A DNA stretch of 32,926 nucleotides from SZUA-430 sp036840015 (GCA_036840015.1 DAISVV010000006.1:1-32926), one strand, 5' to 3'; numbered from the stretch's first letter, positions 1 to 8,911 are shown. Notes: generated by a model not told the origin, from the sequence alone. A program made the numbers and translations.

Positions 1-1055
1 GTTTCTGCGATTCCTCGGCAGCGGGACCCACGAACATCGAGGCCGTTAACTACTGGCTGCCGGTGGACCAGTATATCGGCGGCATCGAACACGCGATCCT
101 TCACCTGCTCTATTCACGCTTCTTCGTGCGCGCGATGCGCAAGGCGGGGCATGCGGGCCTGAGCGAGCCCTTCGCAGGCCTCTTCACGCAAGGGATGATC
201 ACGCACGAAACCTACAAGGACAGTGATGGAAAGTGGCTGTTCCCCGAGCAGGTCGAGAAGCGGGATGGCATGGTGATGAAGCGCGGTGCCAACCATCCGG
301 TCGAGGTTGGCCCCGTCGAGAAGATGTCGAAGTCCAAGAAGAACGTGGTGCCGCCCGAGGCCGTCGCCGACACCTATGGGGTGGACGCGGCCCGGTGGTT
401 CATGATGTCGGACTCGCCGCCCGAGCGTGACTCGGAGTGGAGCGAGGCGGGGATCGAAGGGGCGTGGCGCTTCGTGCAACGGGTCTGGCGCCTGCTCGAG
501 GACAGCCTGCCGGGCCTGCCTCCCATGGGAACGCCCTGCCCGGCCGCCCTGAGTGCGCCGGCGCTCGAGATCCGCAAGGTGACGCACCGGACCATTGCGG
601 CGGTGACCGAGGACCTCGAGCGGTTCCGCTTCAACAAGGCGGTGGCGCGCGTGTTCGAGTTCATCAATGCCCTCGGGGGCTTCGCGCCGAAAGACGGGGG
701 CGACCAGTGGGTGCTGCGCGAGGCGCTGGAAGGCCTGACCATCCTGGTCAATCCGATGGTTCCGCACCTGGCCGAAGAATGCTGGCAGCGGCTGGGGTCG
801 CGGAGCATGGCAGTCCACGCCCCGTGGCCCAAGGCGGACCCTGCCCTGACCCGGCTGGACAGCGTCACCCTGGCGATACAGATCGACGGCAAGCGTCGCG
901 ATGAGATAGACTTGGCCAAGGACCTGCCGTCGAAAGCCGTCGAAGAGGCGGCGCTCGCCCGGGAGGGTGTCCGCAAGGCCATTGACGGACGGGCGATCAA
1001 AAAGGTCATTATCGTGCCGAACCGGATCGTGAACATCGTCACGGAGCAAAAATGA
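1..1055 (+). CDS. leuS: Leucyl-tRNA synthetase, C-terminal part (5' truncated by window edge)
   Basis: This is the last 350 codons of a class I leucyl-tRNA synthetase, the cytosolic enzyme that charges tRNA-Leu. The reading frame is open from base 3, so the gene runs in from the left. Visible landmarks are the W-L-P-V-D-Q-Y-I-G-G-I-E-H segment near base 54, the catalytic KMSKS loop encoded at 321-335, the following D-A-A-R-W-F-M-M-S-D segment, and the anticodon-binding helical domain. The C-terminal tail with K-V-I-I-V-P-N-R-I-V-N-I-V is normal for bacterial LeuRS, so the 3' end is intact. It overlaps lptE by four bases (ATGA), which suggests translational coupling in a leuS-lptE-holA operon, a common alphaproteobacterial order. 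About 500 N-terminal residues lie outside the window. Confidence 0.97.
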   Translation, partial: FCDSSAAGPTNIEAVNYWLPVDQYIGGIEHAILHLLYSRFFVRAMRKAGHAGLSEPFAGLFTQGMITHETYKDSDGKWLFPEQVEKRDGMVMKRGANHPVEVGPVEKMSKSKKNVVPPEAVADTYGVDAARWFMMSDSPPERDSEWSEAGIEGAWRFVQRVWRLLEDSLPGLPPMGTPCPAALSAPALEIRKVTHRTIAAVTEDLERFRFNKAVARVFEFINALGGFAPKDGGDQWVLREALEGLTILVNPMVPHLAEECWQRLGSRSMAVHAPWPKADPALTRLDSVTLAIQIDGKRRDEIDLAKDLPSKAVEEAALAREGVRKAIDGRAIKKVIIVPNRIVNIVTEQK

Positions 1056-1570
1056 ACAGGATCGCAAAGGCCGCACTCGTGGCTGCCGCCGCCATCAGCC
1101 TCTCGGGCTGCGGGTTCAAGCCGCTCTATGCGGTCGGTACCACGCCGGATGGCATGCGCGCCTATTTCGGACAGGTGTTCGTGGAGCCCATTCCGGGACG
1201 CCAGGGCGTGCACCTGCGCAACCAGCTTCTGGACGCGATGACACCGGCGGGCACGCCGTCGGGTGCTGCCTATAACCTGAATGTGCAGCTGACCGATACG
1301 AAGGAAGGCCTCGCCATCCAGGAGAACACGCAGATCACGCGCTACAACTATACGCTGACGGCGCGCTATGAACTGCGTGACGCTGTATCGAACGAGGTGC
1401 TCGACAAGGGTACCGCGCGCGCGATTGCCGCCTACAACGTAGTCGACTCACAGTTCGGCACGCAGTCGGCCGAGCGCGATGCGCAGGATCGTGCTGCCCG
1501 TGAAGTGGGCGAGGACATCCGGTTGCGGCTGGGGCTCTACTTCGAGAACCGTTTCGGCTCGCGGAACTGA
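1052..1570 (+). CDS. lptE: LPS-assembly lipoprotein LptE
   Basis: This 172-residue outer-membrane lipoprotein is the likely partner of LptD in inserting lipopolysaccharide into the outer membrane. It has a typical lipoprotein signal: a short charged N-terminus, a hydrophobic alanine-rich stretch and a lipobox L-S-G-C with the lipidated cysteine at residue 20, followed by G-F-K-P-L-Y, which is characteristic of LptE. The rest is a compact alpha/beta domain with a segment near residues 85-110 typical of the family. Length is normal. The start codon overlaps the leuS stop. Its position between leuS and holA is the same as in many proteobacteria and supports the assignment more than sequence alone, because LptE proteins diverge quickly. 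The presence of lptE implies an LPS-containing outer membrane. Confidence 0.9.
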   Translation: MNRIAKAALVAAAAISLSGCGFKPLYAVGTTPDGMRAYFGQVFVEPIPGRQGVHLRNQLLDAMTPAGTPSGAAYNLNVQLTDTKEGLAIQENTQITRYNYTLTARYELRDAVSNEVLDKGTARAIAAYNVVDSQFGTQSAERDAQDRAAREVGEDIRLRLGLYFENRFGSRN

Positions 1571-1581
1571 CACGCGCCGCC

Positions 1582-2565
1582 GTGCGGATCAGCGGACAAG
1601 ACGCCGACAAGCTTTCGAAAAGGCCGCCTGACACCTGGAAGGCCGTGCTGCTGCACGGGGCCAATGCCGGTCTTGTCCGTGAGCGGGCTGACGCACTTGC
1701 CCGCGCGGTTGTTCCCGACCTGAAGGACGCATTTCGCATCACCGAGCTTTCCGGCGAGACGCTGAAGCGGGATCCGGCGCGGCTTGTCGATGAAGCTGCA
1801 GCGATTTCGATGTTCGGTGGACGCCGCGTGGTGCGGGTGCGCGATGCGGCCGATGCGCTTGCGCAACTTTTCGAGACATTCCTGGTCAGCGACAGCGGGG
1901 ACACGCTGGTCGTGATCGAGGCAGGCGAATTGTCGAAGGCGTCGAACCTGCGCAAGCTGTTCGAAGGTGCGCGCAATGCTGCCGGGATCGAGTGTGCCGA
2001 TGACAGTGCAAGCGATACCGCGCGGCTGATCGAGGAGAGCCTCGCCGCTCAGGGATGGAAGATCACGCCGGAGGCGCAGGCGTATCTGGTCGACGCGCTG
2101 GGGCCGGACCGGCGGTTGCTGCGGACGGAACTGGACAAGCTCTTGCTTTACCTCGGCGAGGCGGGCGAGGCGGCTGCGCTCTCGCGGGCCGATGTCTCGG
2201 CGGTCATCGGTGGCAGCGGGGATGTCGAAAGCGATGAAATTGCCGACGCGGTCGCCGACGGGGACCTCAGGCGGCTCGATGCCCTGATTGCGAAAGGCAA
2301 CGAATCGGGGCTGTCATGGGGCGTGGCGCTGGGGTTCACGCTGCGTCTGTTCCAGCGACTTGCCGCCGGCATCGAGGGCGCCGGTCCGATGTGGGGCAAG
2401 ATGCAATCGCAGGCCGCCGGCTGGGACCGGCCGCGGATCCGGCTGGCGCTTGCCATCCTGTCGGAGGCAGAAGCGCGCACGCGCACGACCGGCTTTCCGG
2501 AGGCGGTGATGGCGCAGCAGGCACTGATCGATGTCGCCCGCCGCAGGCCTGCGCGAAAGGCGTGA
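1582..2565 (+). CDS. holA: DNA polymerase III delta subunit
   Basis: This 327-residue protein is the delta subunit of the clamp-loader complex, the wrench that opens the beta sliding clamp during loading. The N-terminal A-V-L-L-H-G-A-N-A-G-L-V-R-E-R segment corresponds to the degenerate AAA+ P-loop region of delta subunits. The middle has the R-R-V-V-R-V-R-D segment and a D-T-L-V-V-I-E-A strand, and the C-terminal third is the helical collar domain, ending in D-V-A-R-R-R. The start is a GTG at 1582, eleven bases after the lptE stop, and is chosen because it leaves the normal N-terminus. The gene ends three bases from the convergent parB stop. It is the last gene of the leuS-lptE-holA operon. 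Confidence 0.93.
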   Translation: MRISGQDADKLSKRPPDTWKAVLLHGANAGLVRERADALARAVVPDLKDAFRITELSGETLKRDPARLVDEAAAISMFGGRRVVRVRDAADALAQLFETFLVSDSGDTLVVIEAGELSKASNLRKLFEGARNAAGIECADDSASDTARLIEESLAAQGWKITPEAQAYLVDALGPDRRLLRTELDKLLLYLGEAGEAAALSRADVSAVIGGSGDVESDEIADAVADGDLRRLDALIAKGNESGLSWGVALGFTLRLFQRLAAGIEGAGPMWGKMQSQAAGWDRPRIRLALAILSEAEARTRTTGFPEAVMAQQALIDVARRRPARKA

Positions 2566-2568
2566 GTG

Positions 2569-3504
2569 CTACCTGTTATGGCCGAGCAGGCGGCAGATCT
2601 CGTCGAGCTGCTCGAGGGTCTTGTAGCCGATCTTCAGTTCGCCCCCCTTCTCTCCCCTGAACGCGATCGAGACGTTGAGGCCAAGCTGGGAGGCCAGTGA
2701 CTGCTCGAGGGCACGTGTGTCGGCGTCCTTGCCGATGGTGCGCTTCTTCTTGCCCTTGACCTTGCGGCCCTTCTCTTCGGCCTCGCGCACATTGAGGCCA
2801 CCGGCGATGAGTTCGCGCGCCATGGCTTCCGGATCGGGCTGGCCCACCAGGGTGCGGGCGTGACCAGCGGAGAGCTTGCCGGCATAGATGTAATCCTGCA
2901 CGGCCTGGGGCAACTGCAGAAGGCGGATCGTGTTGGCGATGTGGCTGCGGGAGCGGCCGATCACCTGGCCGAGGGCGTCCTGGGTGTAGTTGAAGCGATC
3001 GATCAGCTGGCGATAGCCGCGAGCCTCTTCGATCGGGTTGAGGTCGGCGCGCTGGATGTTCTCGATCAGCGCAACCTCGAGCGCCTCGGCATCGGTCAGG
3101 GCCTTGATGACGACAGGCACTTCGTGCAGGCGCGCCTTCTGCGCGGCCCGCCAGCGGCGCTCGCCTGCCACGATCTGGTATTCGTCGGGCTGGCCGGGAA
3201 CCGGACGCACGATGATGGGCTGGATCACGCCCTTGTCGCGCACCGAGGCTGCGAGCTCCTCGAGCGCCTCGGGGTCGAAATGCTCGCGGGGCTGGAACGG
3301 ATTGGGACGCAGCAGCGCGATCGGAAGCGTGCGGGGCGCGCGCTGCTCGGCGGGGGCGCCGGGAAGGGCTGCAGCCGAGGGAACGGCGGAGGGCTGGCCG
3401 GGCTGGCTGTTGCTGGCAGCGAGGACTTCGGATTCCACCTCTCCCAGCAATGCGGAGAGGCCGCGGCCCAGTCCCGAAAACGTGGATTTCTTTGCCTGTG
3501 TCAT
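2569..3504 (-). CDS. parB: Chromosome-partitioning protein ParB
   Basis: This 311-residue protein is a CTP-dependent DNA clamp that loads at parS sites and spreads to form the partition complex near the origin. The N-terminal G-R-G-L-S-A-L-L-G-E (residues 13-22) is the conserved ParA-contacting segment. A variable proline/alanine-rich linker follows. The CTP-binding domain carries G-E-R-R-W-R at 114-119 and E-N-I-Q-R at 148-152, and both motifs look intact. The helix-turn-helix lies at about 179-198, with R-S-R-S-H-I-A-N. A lysine-rich linker near residue 250 leads to the C-terminal dimerisation domain. It is encoded just downstream of parA. Five parS-like sequences lie in the neighbouring rsmG-mnmG-mnmE segment. 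In contrast to ParA, I see no damaged motif here. Confidence 0.97.
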   Translation of the reverse strand: MTQAKKSTFSGLGRGLSALLGEVESEVLAASNSQPGQPSAVPSAAALPGAPAEQRAPRTLPIALLRPNPFQPREHFDPEALEELAASVRDKGVIQPIIVRPVPGQPDEYQIVAGERRWRAAQKARLHEVPVVIKALTDAEALEVALIENIQRADLNPIEEARGYRQLIDRFNYTQDALGQVIGRSRSHIANTIRLLQLPQAVQDYIYAGKLSAGHARTLVGQPDPEAMARELIAGGLNVREAEEKGRKVKGKKKRTIGKDADTRALEQSLASQLGLNVSIAFRGEKGGELKIGYKTLEQLDEICRLLGHNR

Positions 3505-3554
3505 GCTGCCTTACGAGACTATGCGCGTGTATTGAGTTCACCCGGCAGCTTGAT

Positions 3555-4397
3555 TTAGGCGTGGCTGCCGGCGCTCTTGAGGGCGTAGAGCAGGGCCGGC
3601 AGGCCGTGGCTGGGGGCTTCGGAAATGCGCACGTTGCGCGGAATGATCGTCTGGTAGACCTTTTCGCCGAGGTGCTGGCGGACGTCGACGGCGACCTGTT
3701 CGGACAGATTGTTGCGCTTGTCGTACATGGTCAGGACCACGCCCTGGATCTCAAGGCCCGGGTTCAGGCTTCCACGGACAAGGTCGATCGTGCGCAGGAG
3801 CTGCGACAGGCCCTCGAGGGCGAAGAACTCGCACTGCAGGGGGACCAGCAGGCCGTGCGCCGCCGTCATGGCATTGATGGTCAGCAGGTTCAGCGAGGGC
3901 GGGCAGTCGATCAGGATGTAGTCGTAGCTGGTCAGGGTCGCCACATCGCGCGAGACTTCGGTCGAGGCGCTTGGCTCGGCTGGCGGAGCGAGCCTGCGCG
4001 AATAACTGTCCAGTGCGTCTCGTAACCTGAACGAGCGACGGGGGACGCCAACCAGCTCCATCTCGGCGCCGGCCAGCTCGGAGGTCGCCGGCACGACGTG
4101 AAGGCCGGGGATGGCCGAAGGGACGATCGCCTCCTCAAGGGTGGCATCGCCGATCAGGACGTCATAGATGGATTTCGAGCGCTGGTGCCTCGAGATGCCA
4201 AGGCCTGTCGAGGCATTGCCCTGGGGGTCGACATCGATCACGAGGATGGCCTTGCCGACGGCCGCGAGTGCGGTCCCGAGGTTGATGGCCGTGGGGGGCT
4301 TGCCCACGCCGCCCTTCTGATTCGCGATAACGATCACGCGCGGCCGATCGGTCCGCGCGTGCCTCGGGCTCAAGAGGGTTTCCTGGGCTTCCGCCAC
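3555..4397 (-). CDS. parA: Chromosome-partitioning ATPase ParA, with altered Walker A and an early stop
   Basis: ParA/Soj family ATPase that moves ParB-parS complexes on the nucleoid. The call is clear from the N-terminal A-N-Q-K-G-G-V-G-K deviant Walker A, D-V-D-P-Q-G-N-A-S-T-G, I-L-I-D-C-P-P-S-L, and the P-R-N-V-R-I-S-E-A-P-S-H-G signature. Two things are odd. The Walker A reads K-G-G-V-G-K-P-P-T (residues 28-36), where the family has K-T-T-T; the lost Thr normally coordinates magnesium. The frame stops with TAA at 3555-3557, but the same frame continues as I-K-L-P-G-E-L-N-T-R-A to TAG at 3519-3521, matching the usual ParA tail and leaving 14 bases before parB. The TAA therefore replaces an expected Tyr codon. 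A linker of about 25 residues near residue 130 is longer than usual. The start is GTG and overlaps rsmG by 28 bases. Product function is doubtful as sequenced. Confidence 0.9.
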   Translation of the reverse strand: MAEAQETLLSPRHARTDRPRVIVIANQKGGVGKPPTAINLGTALAAVGKAILVIDVDPQGNASTGLGISRHQRSKSIYDVLIGDATLEEAIVPSAIPGLHVVPATSELAGAEMELVGVPRRSFRLRDALDSYSRRLAPPAEPSASTEVSRDVATLTSYDYILIDCPPSLNLLTINAMTAAHGLLVPLQCEFFALEGLSQLLRTIDLVRGSLNPGLEIQGVVLTMYDKRNNLSEQVAVDVRQHLGEKVYQTIIPRNVRISEAPSHGLPALLYALKSAGSHA

Positions 4398-5034
4398 GTG
4401 GTTAATCCTGTCACTCGCAATAGTGTGCCCGAGGGGTCAGACCGGCTCGGTATGGGGGTGGAATCAAGTTTCCAAGATTTGGCTGCGAGGGTCAATTCGG
4501 CGGGAAGCGATTTTCCTTTCAGAAACAATCCGATTGTTCCGTCTCGGAAGAAGGGAAAGGCCAGTTCAAGGAGGCGGTCGAGGGGGGCCAGGGCGCGGGC
4601 TGTCACGATGTCGGCCTTGAGCCCGGCGAGGGCTTCGGCACGGCTGCAATGGACTTCGACGGGGGCTCCGGTGGCGGCCGCGACTTCCTCCAAAAACCTG
4701 CATTTCTTGCCGATCGACTCGACGAGATGGACCTTCAGGCCGGGACGATCTGCGAGCATGATGGCGAGGACCATTCCGGGGAAGCCGGCCCCGCTTCCGA
4801 GGTCGACGAGGGTCCTGGCGTGGGGCGGGATGTGCTCGAGCAGCTGGGCGGAGTCGAGGATGTGCCGGTGCCACACGTGTGGCAAAGTTGACGCTGCTAC
4901 CAAATTTAGTTGCTGGTTCCTTTTGCACAACAAATCCACATATGTGGATAAGCGACTCACAGTTTCACGTGCGACCCCCAGGTCACGCGCGAAGTCAAGG
5001 GCTGAGTAGTCTTGGGAGTGGGTCACGCAGGGGC

Positions 5035-5038
<4 letters not shown>
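4370..5038 (-). CDS. rsmG: 16S rRNA (guanine-N7) methyltransferase RsmG (GidB)
   Basis: This 222-residue SAM-dependent methyltransferase modifies G527 (E. coli numbering) of 16S rRNA. The SAM-binding motif V-D-L-G-S-G-A-G-F-P-G spans residues 78-88, and the upstream signature L-N-L-V plus H-R-H-I-L-D-S (57-63) is typical of RsmG. The motif V-T-A-R-A-L-A-P-L near residue 140 is also conserved. Its start overlaps the mnmG stop by four bases (ATGA), and parA begins inside its 3' end, giving the classic mnmG-rsmG-parA-parB transcription unit. The segment encoding residues 20-57 is less GC-rich than its surroundings and contains a perfect DnaA-box 9-mer, two perfect 16-bp palindromes and one parS-like site, described separately. 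Confidence 0.96.
4869..4884. repeat. Perfect 16-bp palindrome with CACGTG core inside rsmG
   Basis: The sequence TGCCACACGTGTGGCA is identical to its reverse complement. It has the same length and the same CACGTG centre as a canonical parS site (TGTTTCACGTGAAACA), but its arms differ at most other positions. It lies in the coding region for RsmG residues P-H-V-W-H-R, a moderately conserved segment, so part of the symmetry may be fortuitous. Confidence 0.4.
4933..4951. promoter_or_regulatory. DnaA-box palindrome inside rsmG
   Basis: Positions 4943-4951 read TGTGGATAA, an exact match to the consensus DnaA box (reverse complement TTATCCACA). It forms one arm of a perfect palindrome, ATCCACATATGTGGAT (4933-4948), so a second, weaker box faces it. 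The match is seen in the sequence; DnaA binding is inferred. A titration or regulatory site near the origin would fit the location, but the site is embedded in coding DNA. Confidence 0.4.
4962..4975 (+). promoter_or_regulatory. parS-like site 1 (in rsmG)
   Basis: GTTTCACGTGCGAC matches the inner 14 bases of the parS consensus (GTTTCACGTGAAAC) at 12 of 14 positions, with a perfect left half and CACGTG core. It lies in the 5' part of rsmG, about 1.5 kb from parB. It is the best match of the five candidates in this neighbourhood. Confidence 0.45.
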
Positions 5039-6900
<1,862 letters not shown>

Positions 6901-6907
6901 GGGGATG

Positions 6908-6937
6908 CGGATAGCGCATGGAGGGCCCCAGAGTCAA
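6908..6937 (-). promoter_or_regulatory. Possible sigma70-type promoter for mnmG-rsmG-parA-parB
   Basis: On the minus strand TTGACT (plus 6932-6937) is followed after 18 bases by TATCCG (plus 6908-6913). The -35 is a good match and the -10 is poor. Transcription would begin almost at the mnmG ATG, giving a nearly leaderless message. The equivalent position in the second repeat copy has lost the -35 match. This is a weak prediction. Confidence 0.25.
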
Positions 6938-6964
6938 AACTCTGTGTGCGGAGAATGAAGGCCC

Positions 6965-6978
6965 GTTTCATGTGAGTC
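6965..6978 (+). promoter_or_regulatory. parS-like site 2 (intergenic)
   Basis: GTTTCATGTGAGTC matches GTTTCACGTGAAAC at 11 of 14 positions, with one change in the CACGTG core. An identical copy lies exactly 100 bases away at 7065-7078. Confidence 0.35.
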
Positions 6979-7021
6979 AGGATCTAATTCCGACCGGCGT
7001 GATGATGCGGATTGCGGCCCT

Positions 7022-7035
7022 GTCACACGTGAATC
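7022..7035 (-). promoter_or_regulatory. parS-like site 3 (intergenic)
   Basis: On the minus strand this reads GATTCACGTGTGAC, matching the parS consensus at 11 of 14 positions with an intact CACGTG core. It is part of a 16-base exact repeat, GTCACACGTGAATCCA, that recurs inside mnmE at 7513-7528. Confidence 0.35.
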
Positions 7036-7064
7036 CAAAGTCCGTGTGCGGAACATCCGTGTCC

Positions 7065-7078
7065 GTTTCATGTGAGTC
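7065..7078 (+). promoter_or_regulatory. parS-like site 4 (intergenic, identical to site 2)
   Basis: GTTTCATGTGAGTC is the second copy of the site at 6965-6978. It has been preserved identically while much of the flanking duplicated DNA has changed, which hints at selection on this motif. Confidence 0.35.
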
Positions 7079-7109
7079 AGGCCCCTGCCGGGTACTAACG
7101 GGTGGCCGG

Positions 7110-8459
7110 TCACTTGCCGATGCAGAAGTCGCGGAAGATGACATCGAGGTAGTCCTCGACGTCGATCCGCCCTGTCAGGCGGCCGAGGTCCCGGGCTGCC
7201 ATCCGCAGGTCTTCTGCGAGAATGTCGATGCCTGCTGCGTGGTGCGCGTGGTTATCGAGGAAGCGCGCGAGATGCCGTGTCACCGCTTCCAGGGCGTGCC
7301 GATGGCGCGCCCTTGTCAGGGGCGCGGCTTCGCCAGAACCCGCGCGTGCAACGACTTCGCGGGTCAGCCAGGTGACGAGGGTGTCGATGCCGTGTCCGGT
7401 ACGGGCCGAGACATGGAAAACGGGGACAGTACCTGCATTTGGCTGCGGGGCCTGGACCTGAAGCAGGTCGACCTTGTTGAGCACGATGGCGTCGGCGTCA
7501 GGAATGGCTTGCGTCACACGTGAATCCATACCGTCCCCGAGACAGTCGGATACGGCGAGGCGGAGGTCGGCGGCAGCTGCGCGCGCGTGCGCGCGGCGCA
7601 TGCCCTCGGCTTCAATCTCGTCGATCGTGTCCCTCAGCCCTGCGGTGTCGATCAAGGTTACCGCGTAGCCTTCGAGATCGAGGTGGACCTCTATGGGATC
7701 GCGTGTGGTGCCAGGGATCGGCGAGACGATTGCCACATCGCGTCGCGCCAGCGCGTTGAGCAGCGAGGACTTTCCGACGTTGGGGGCGCCCAGGATGACG
7801 ACGGCGAGACCGTCGCGGGTGATCTCGCCGCGGCGGCTGCCATCGAGGTGCCGCTGGAGGTCGGCCTTCAGCGCAGCTGCTTCAGCAACCACGCCTTCGA
7901 TGAGGCCTTCGGGAATTTCGTCTTCGGGGAAGTCGATGCAGGCCTCGAGGTGGGCGCCGGCGCGAATGAGGGCCGTGCGCCATGCGTCGACGCGTTCCCG
8001 CAGTCCGCCTTCCATCTGGCGCAATGCAAGGCGCCTCTGGGCGGCGGTCTCGGCGGCGATCAGGTCGGCGAGGCCTTCGGCCTGCGTGAGGTCAAGCTTG
8101 CCGCTGTCGAAGGCGCGGCGCGTGAACTCGCCCGGGTCGGCAGGCCGAAGTCCCTCGAACGATCCGAGTGCGCGCGCCAGCGCGTCGATGACGGCGCGGC
8201 TGCCATGGACGTGAAACTCGACCGTGTCCTCGCCGGTGAAGCTTGAGGGTGCAGGGAACCAGAGCACCAGCGCGCGGTCGATGGTGTCGCCTGCTGTGTC
8301 CCTGAGGGTGCGCAGGGTCGCCTTGCGCGGCTGTGGTGCCGGCAGGCCCGTCAGTGCCTGGAGGGCTGCGGCGGCCTTCGGCCCTGAGACCCGGACGACG
8401 CTGACGCCGGCCCTGCCGCGTGCCGAAGAGAGGGCAAAGATCGTGTCCCATCCGGGCAT
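7110..8459 (-). CDS. mnmE: tRNA modification GTPase MnmE (TrmE)
   Basis: This 449-residue GTPase forms a complex with MnmG for modification of U34 in tRNA. The N-terminal formyl-THF-binding domain covers about residues 1-118, with the R-P-A-D-P-G-E-F-T-R-R-A-F motif near 105-117. A helical domain surrounds an inserted G domain with G1 G-A-P-N-V-G-K-S at 224-231, the G2 loop I-P-G-T-T-R-D, G3 D-T-A-G at 271-274 and G4 N-K-V-D at 328-331. The C-terminal F-C-I-G-K (445-449) provides the catalytic cysteine for modification. All key motifs are present and length is normal. A parS-like site is embedded near codons 312-316, in a poorly conserved linker of the G domain. The partner mnmG lies immediately downstream on the same strand. 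Confidence 0.97.
   Translation of the reverse strand: MPGWDTIFALSSARGRAGVSVVRVSGPKAAAALQALTGLPAPQPRKATLRTLRDTAGDTIDRALVLWFPAPSSFTGEDTVEFHVHGSRAVIDALARALGSFEGLRPADPGEFTRRAFDSGKLDLTQAEGLADLIAAETAAQRRLALRQMEGGLRERVDAWRTALIRAGAHLEACIDFPEDEIPEGLIEGVVAEAAALKADLQRHLDGSRRGEITRDGLAVVILGAPNVGKSSLLNALARRDVAIVSPIPGTTRDPIEVHLDLEGYAVTLIDTAGLRDTIDEIEAEGMRRAHARAAAADLRLAVSDCLGDGMDSRVTQAIPDADAIVLNKVDLLQVQAPQPNAGTVPVFHVSARTGHGIDTLVTWLTREVVARAGSGEAAPLTRARHRHALEAVTRHLARFLDNHAHHAAGIDILAEDLRMAARDLGRLTGRIDVEDYLDVIFRDFCIGK
7513..7526 (-). promoter_or_regulatory. parS-like site 5 (in mnmE)
   Basis: On the minus strand this reads GATTCACGTGTGAC, identical to site 3 and sharing 16 bases with it. It falls in a variable loop of the MnmE G domain (residues D-S-R-V-T), where protein constraint should be low. 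Confidence 0.35.
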
Positions 8460-8484
8460 GGGCTGGCGTTCCGCGTGGGCGGCG

Positions 8485-8772
8485 TTAACCCTTGGTCCTG
8501 GGCTTGGGTCCGTCGGGTTCCTTGTCCCGGGTTCCGGGCGGCGCCCATCCGGCGGCGGCTGCCTTGGCGAAGGTCTGGAAGGCTTCCATGCCCTGCGCCG
8601 ACCATGGGGCCCAGGTCTTCAGGAGCTGCTGCGGATCGGTCATGGACAACGCGTTCATGACCCTGCGCTGGATCTCGGCCATGACTTCGGCCTGGAGGGG
8701 TTCGACGTCCGGGAGCCCCATGAAGGCGCGGGCTTCGGCGGGTGTACAATCAACTTCAATTGTGATTTTCAT
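8485..8772 (-). CDS. Small conserved protein, DUF6489-like
   Basis: This 95-residue acidic/helical protein begins M-K-I-T-I-E-V-D-C-T-P-A-E-A-R-A-F-M-G-L and continues with P-D-V-E-P-L-Q, a pattern I associate with the alphaproteobacterial DUF6489 family. There is no signal peptide or membrane segment. The C-terminal 20 residues are rich in K, P, R and G and probably disordered. It lies 25 bases upstream of mnmE on the same strand, so the two are likely cotranscribed. No function is known to me. The family name is recalled from sequence pattern and has not been checked by a search. Confidence 0.7.
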   Translation of the reverse strand: MKITIEVDCTPAEARAFMGLPDVEPLQAEVMAEIQRRVMNALSMTDPQQLLKTWAPWSAQGMEAFQTFAKAAAAGWAPPGTRDKEPDGPKPRTKG

Positions 8773-8817
8773 CGGGCGTCCAATCGGCTTTCTGCTTTGG
8801 GCTGGCCTTCACAGCGA

Positions 8818-8844
8818 GGTGCGGCTGCGTGCATGCAGCGCACC
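8818..8844. repeat. Inverted repeat in the DUF6489 / YyaL divergent spacer
   Basis: GGTGC-g-GCTGC, a six-base loop gtgcat, then GCAGC-GCACC form a stem of ten pairs with one bulged G. It sits centrally in the 139-base spacer between two divergent genes, so it could be an operator or a short RNA structure. No known regulator motif is recognised. Confidence 0.4.
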
Positions 8845-8911
8845 ATAGCGCGAACGCCAGCCGGTTGCAGCACAGCTTTTGATCCTCCGTTTTCTTCCTC
8901 AGGGAGCTTGC

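Larger units (their letters stand above)
6904..7080. repeat. Diverged 100-bp tandem duplication between mnmE and mnmG
   Basis: Two copies sit at a constant offset of 100 bases. GATGCGGAT-A/T-GCG occurs at 6904-6916 and 7004-7016; GTGTGCGGA occurs at 6944-6952 and 7044-7052; CCGTTTCATGTGAGTCAGG is shared identically at 6963/6964-6980 and 7063/7064-7080. The remaining parts of the units have diverged. The duplication fills nearly the whole upstream region of mnmG. Each copy carries one parS-like GTTTCATGTGAGTC, and the second copy also has GTCACACGTGAATC. Confidence 0.75.

Noticed and set aside
6918..7523. A 201-codon plus-strand frame covering the mnmG-mnmE spacer and part of mnmE
   Set aside because: It lies mostly antisense to the conserved mnmE reading frame, and its composition is that of an antisense shadow.
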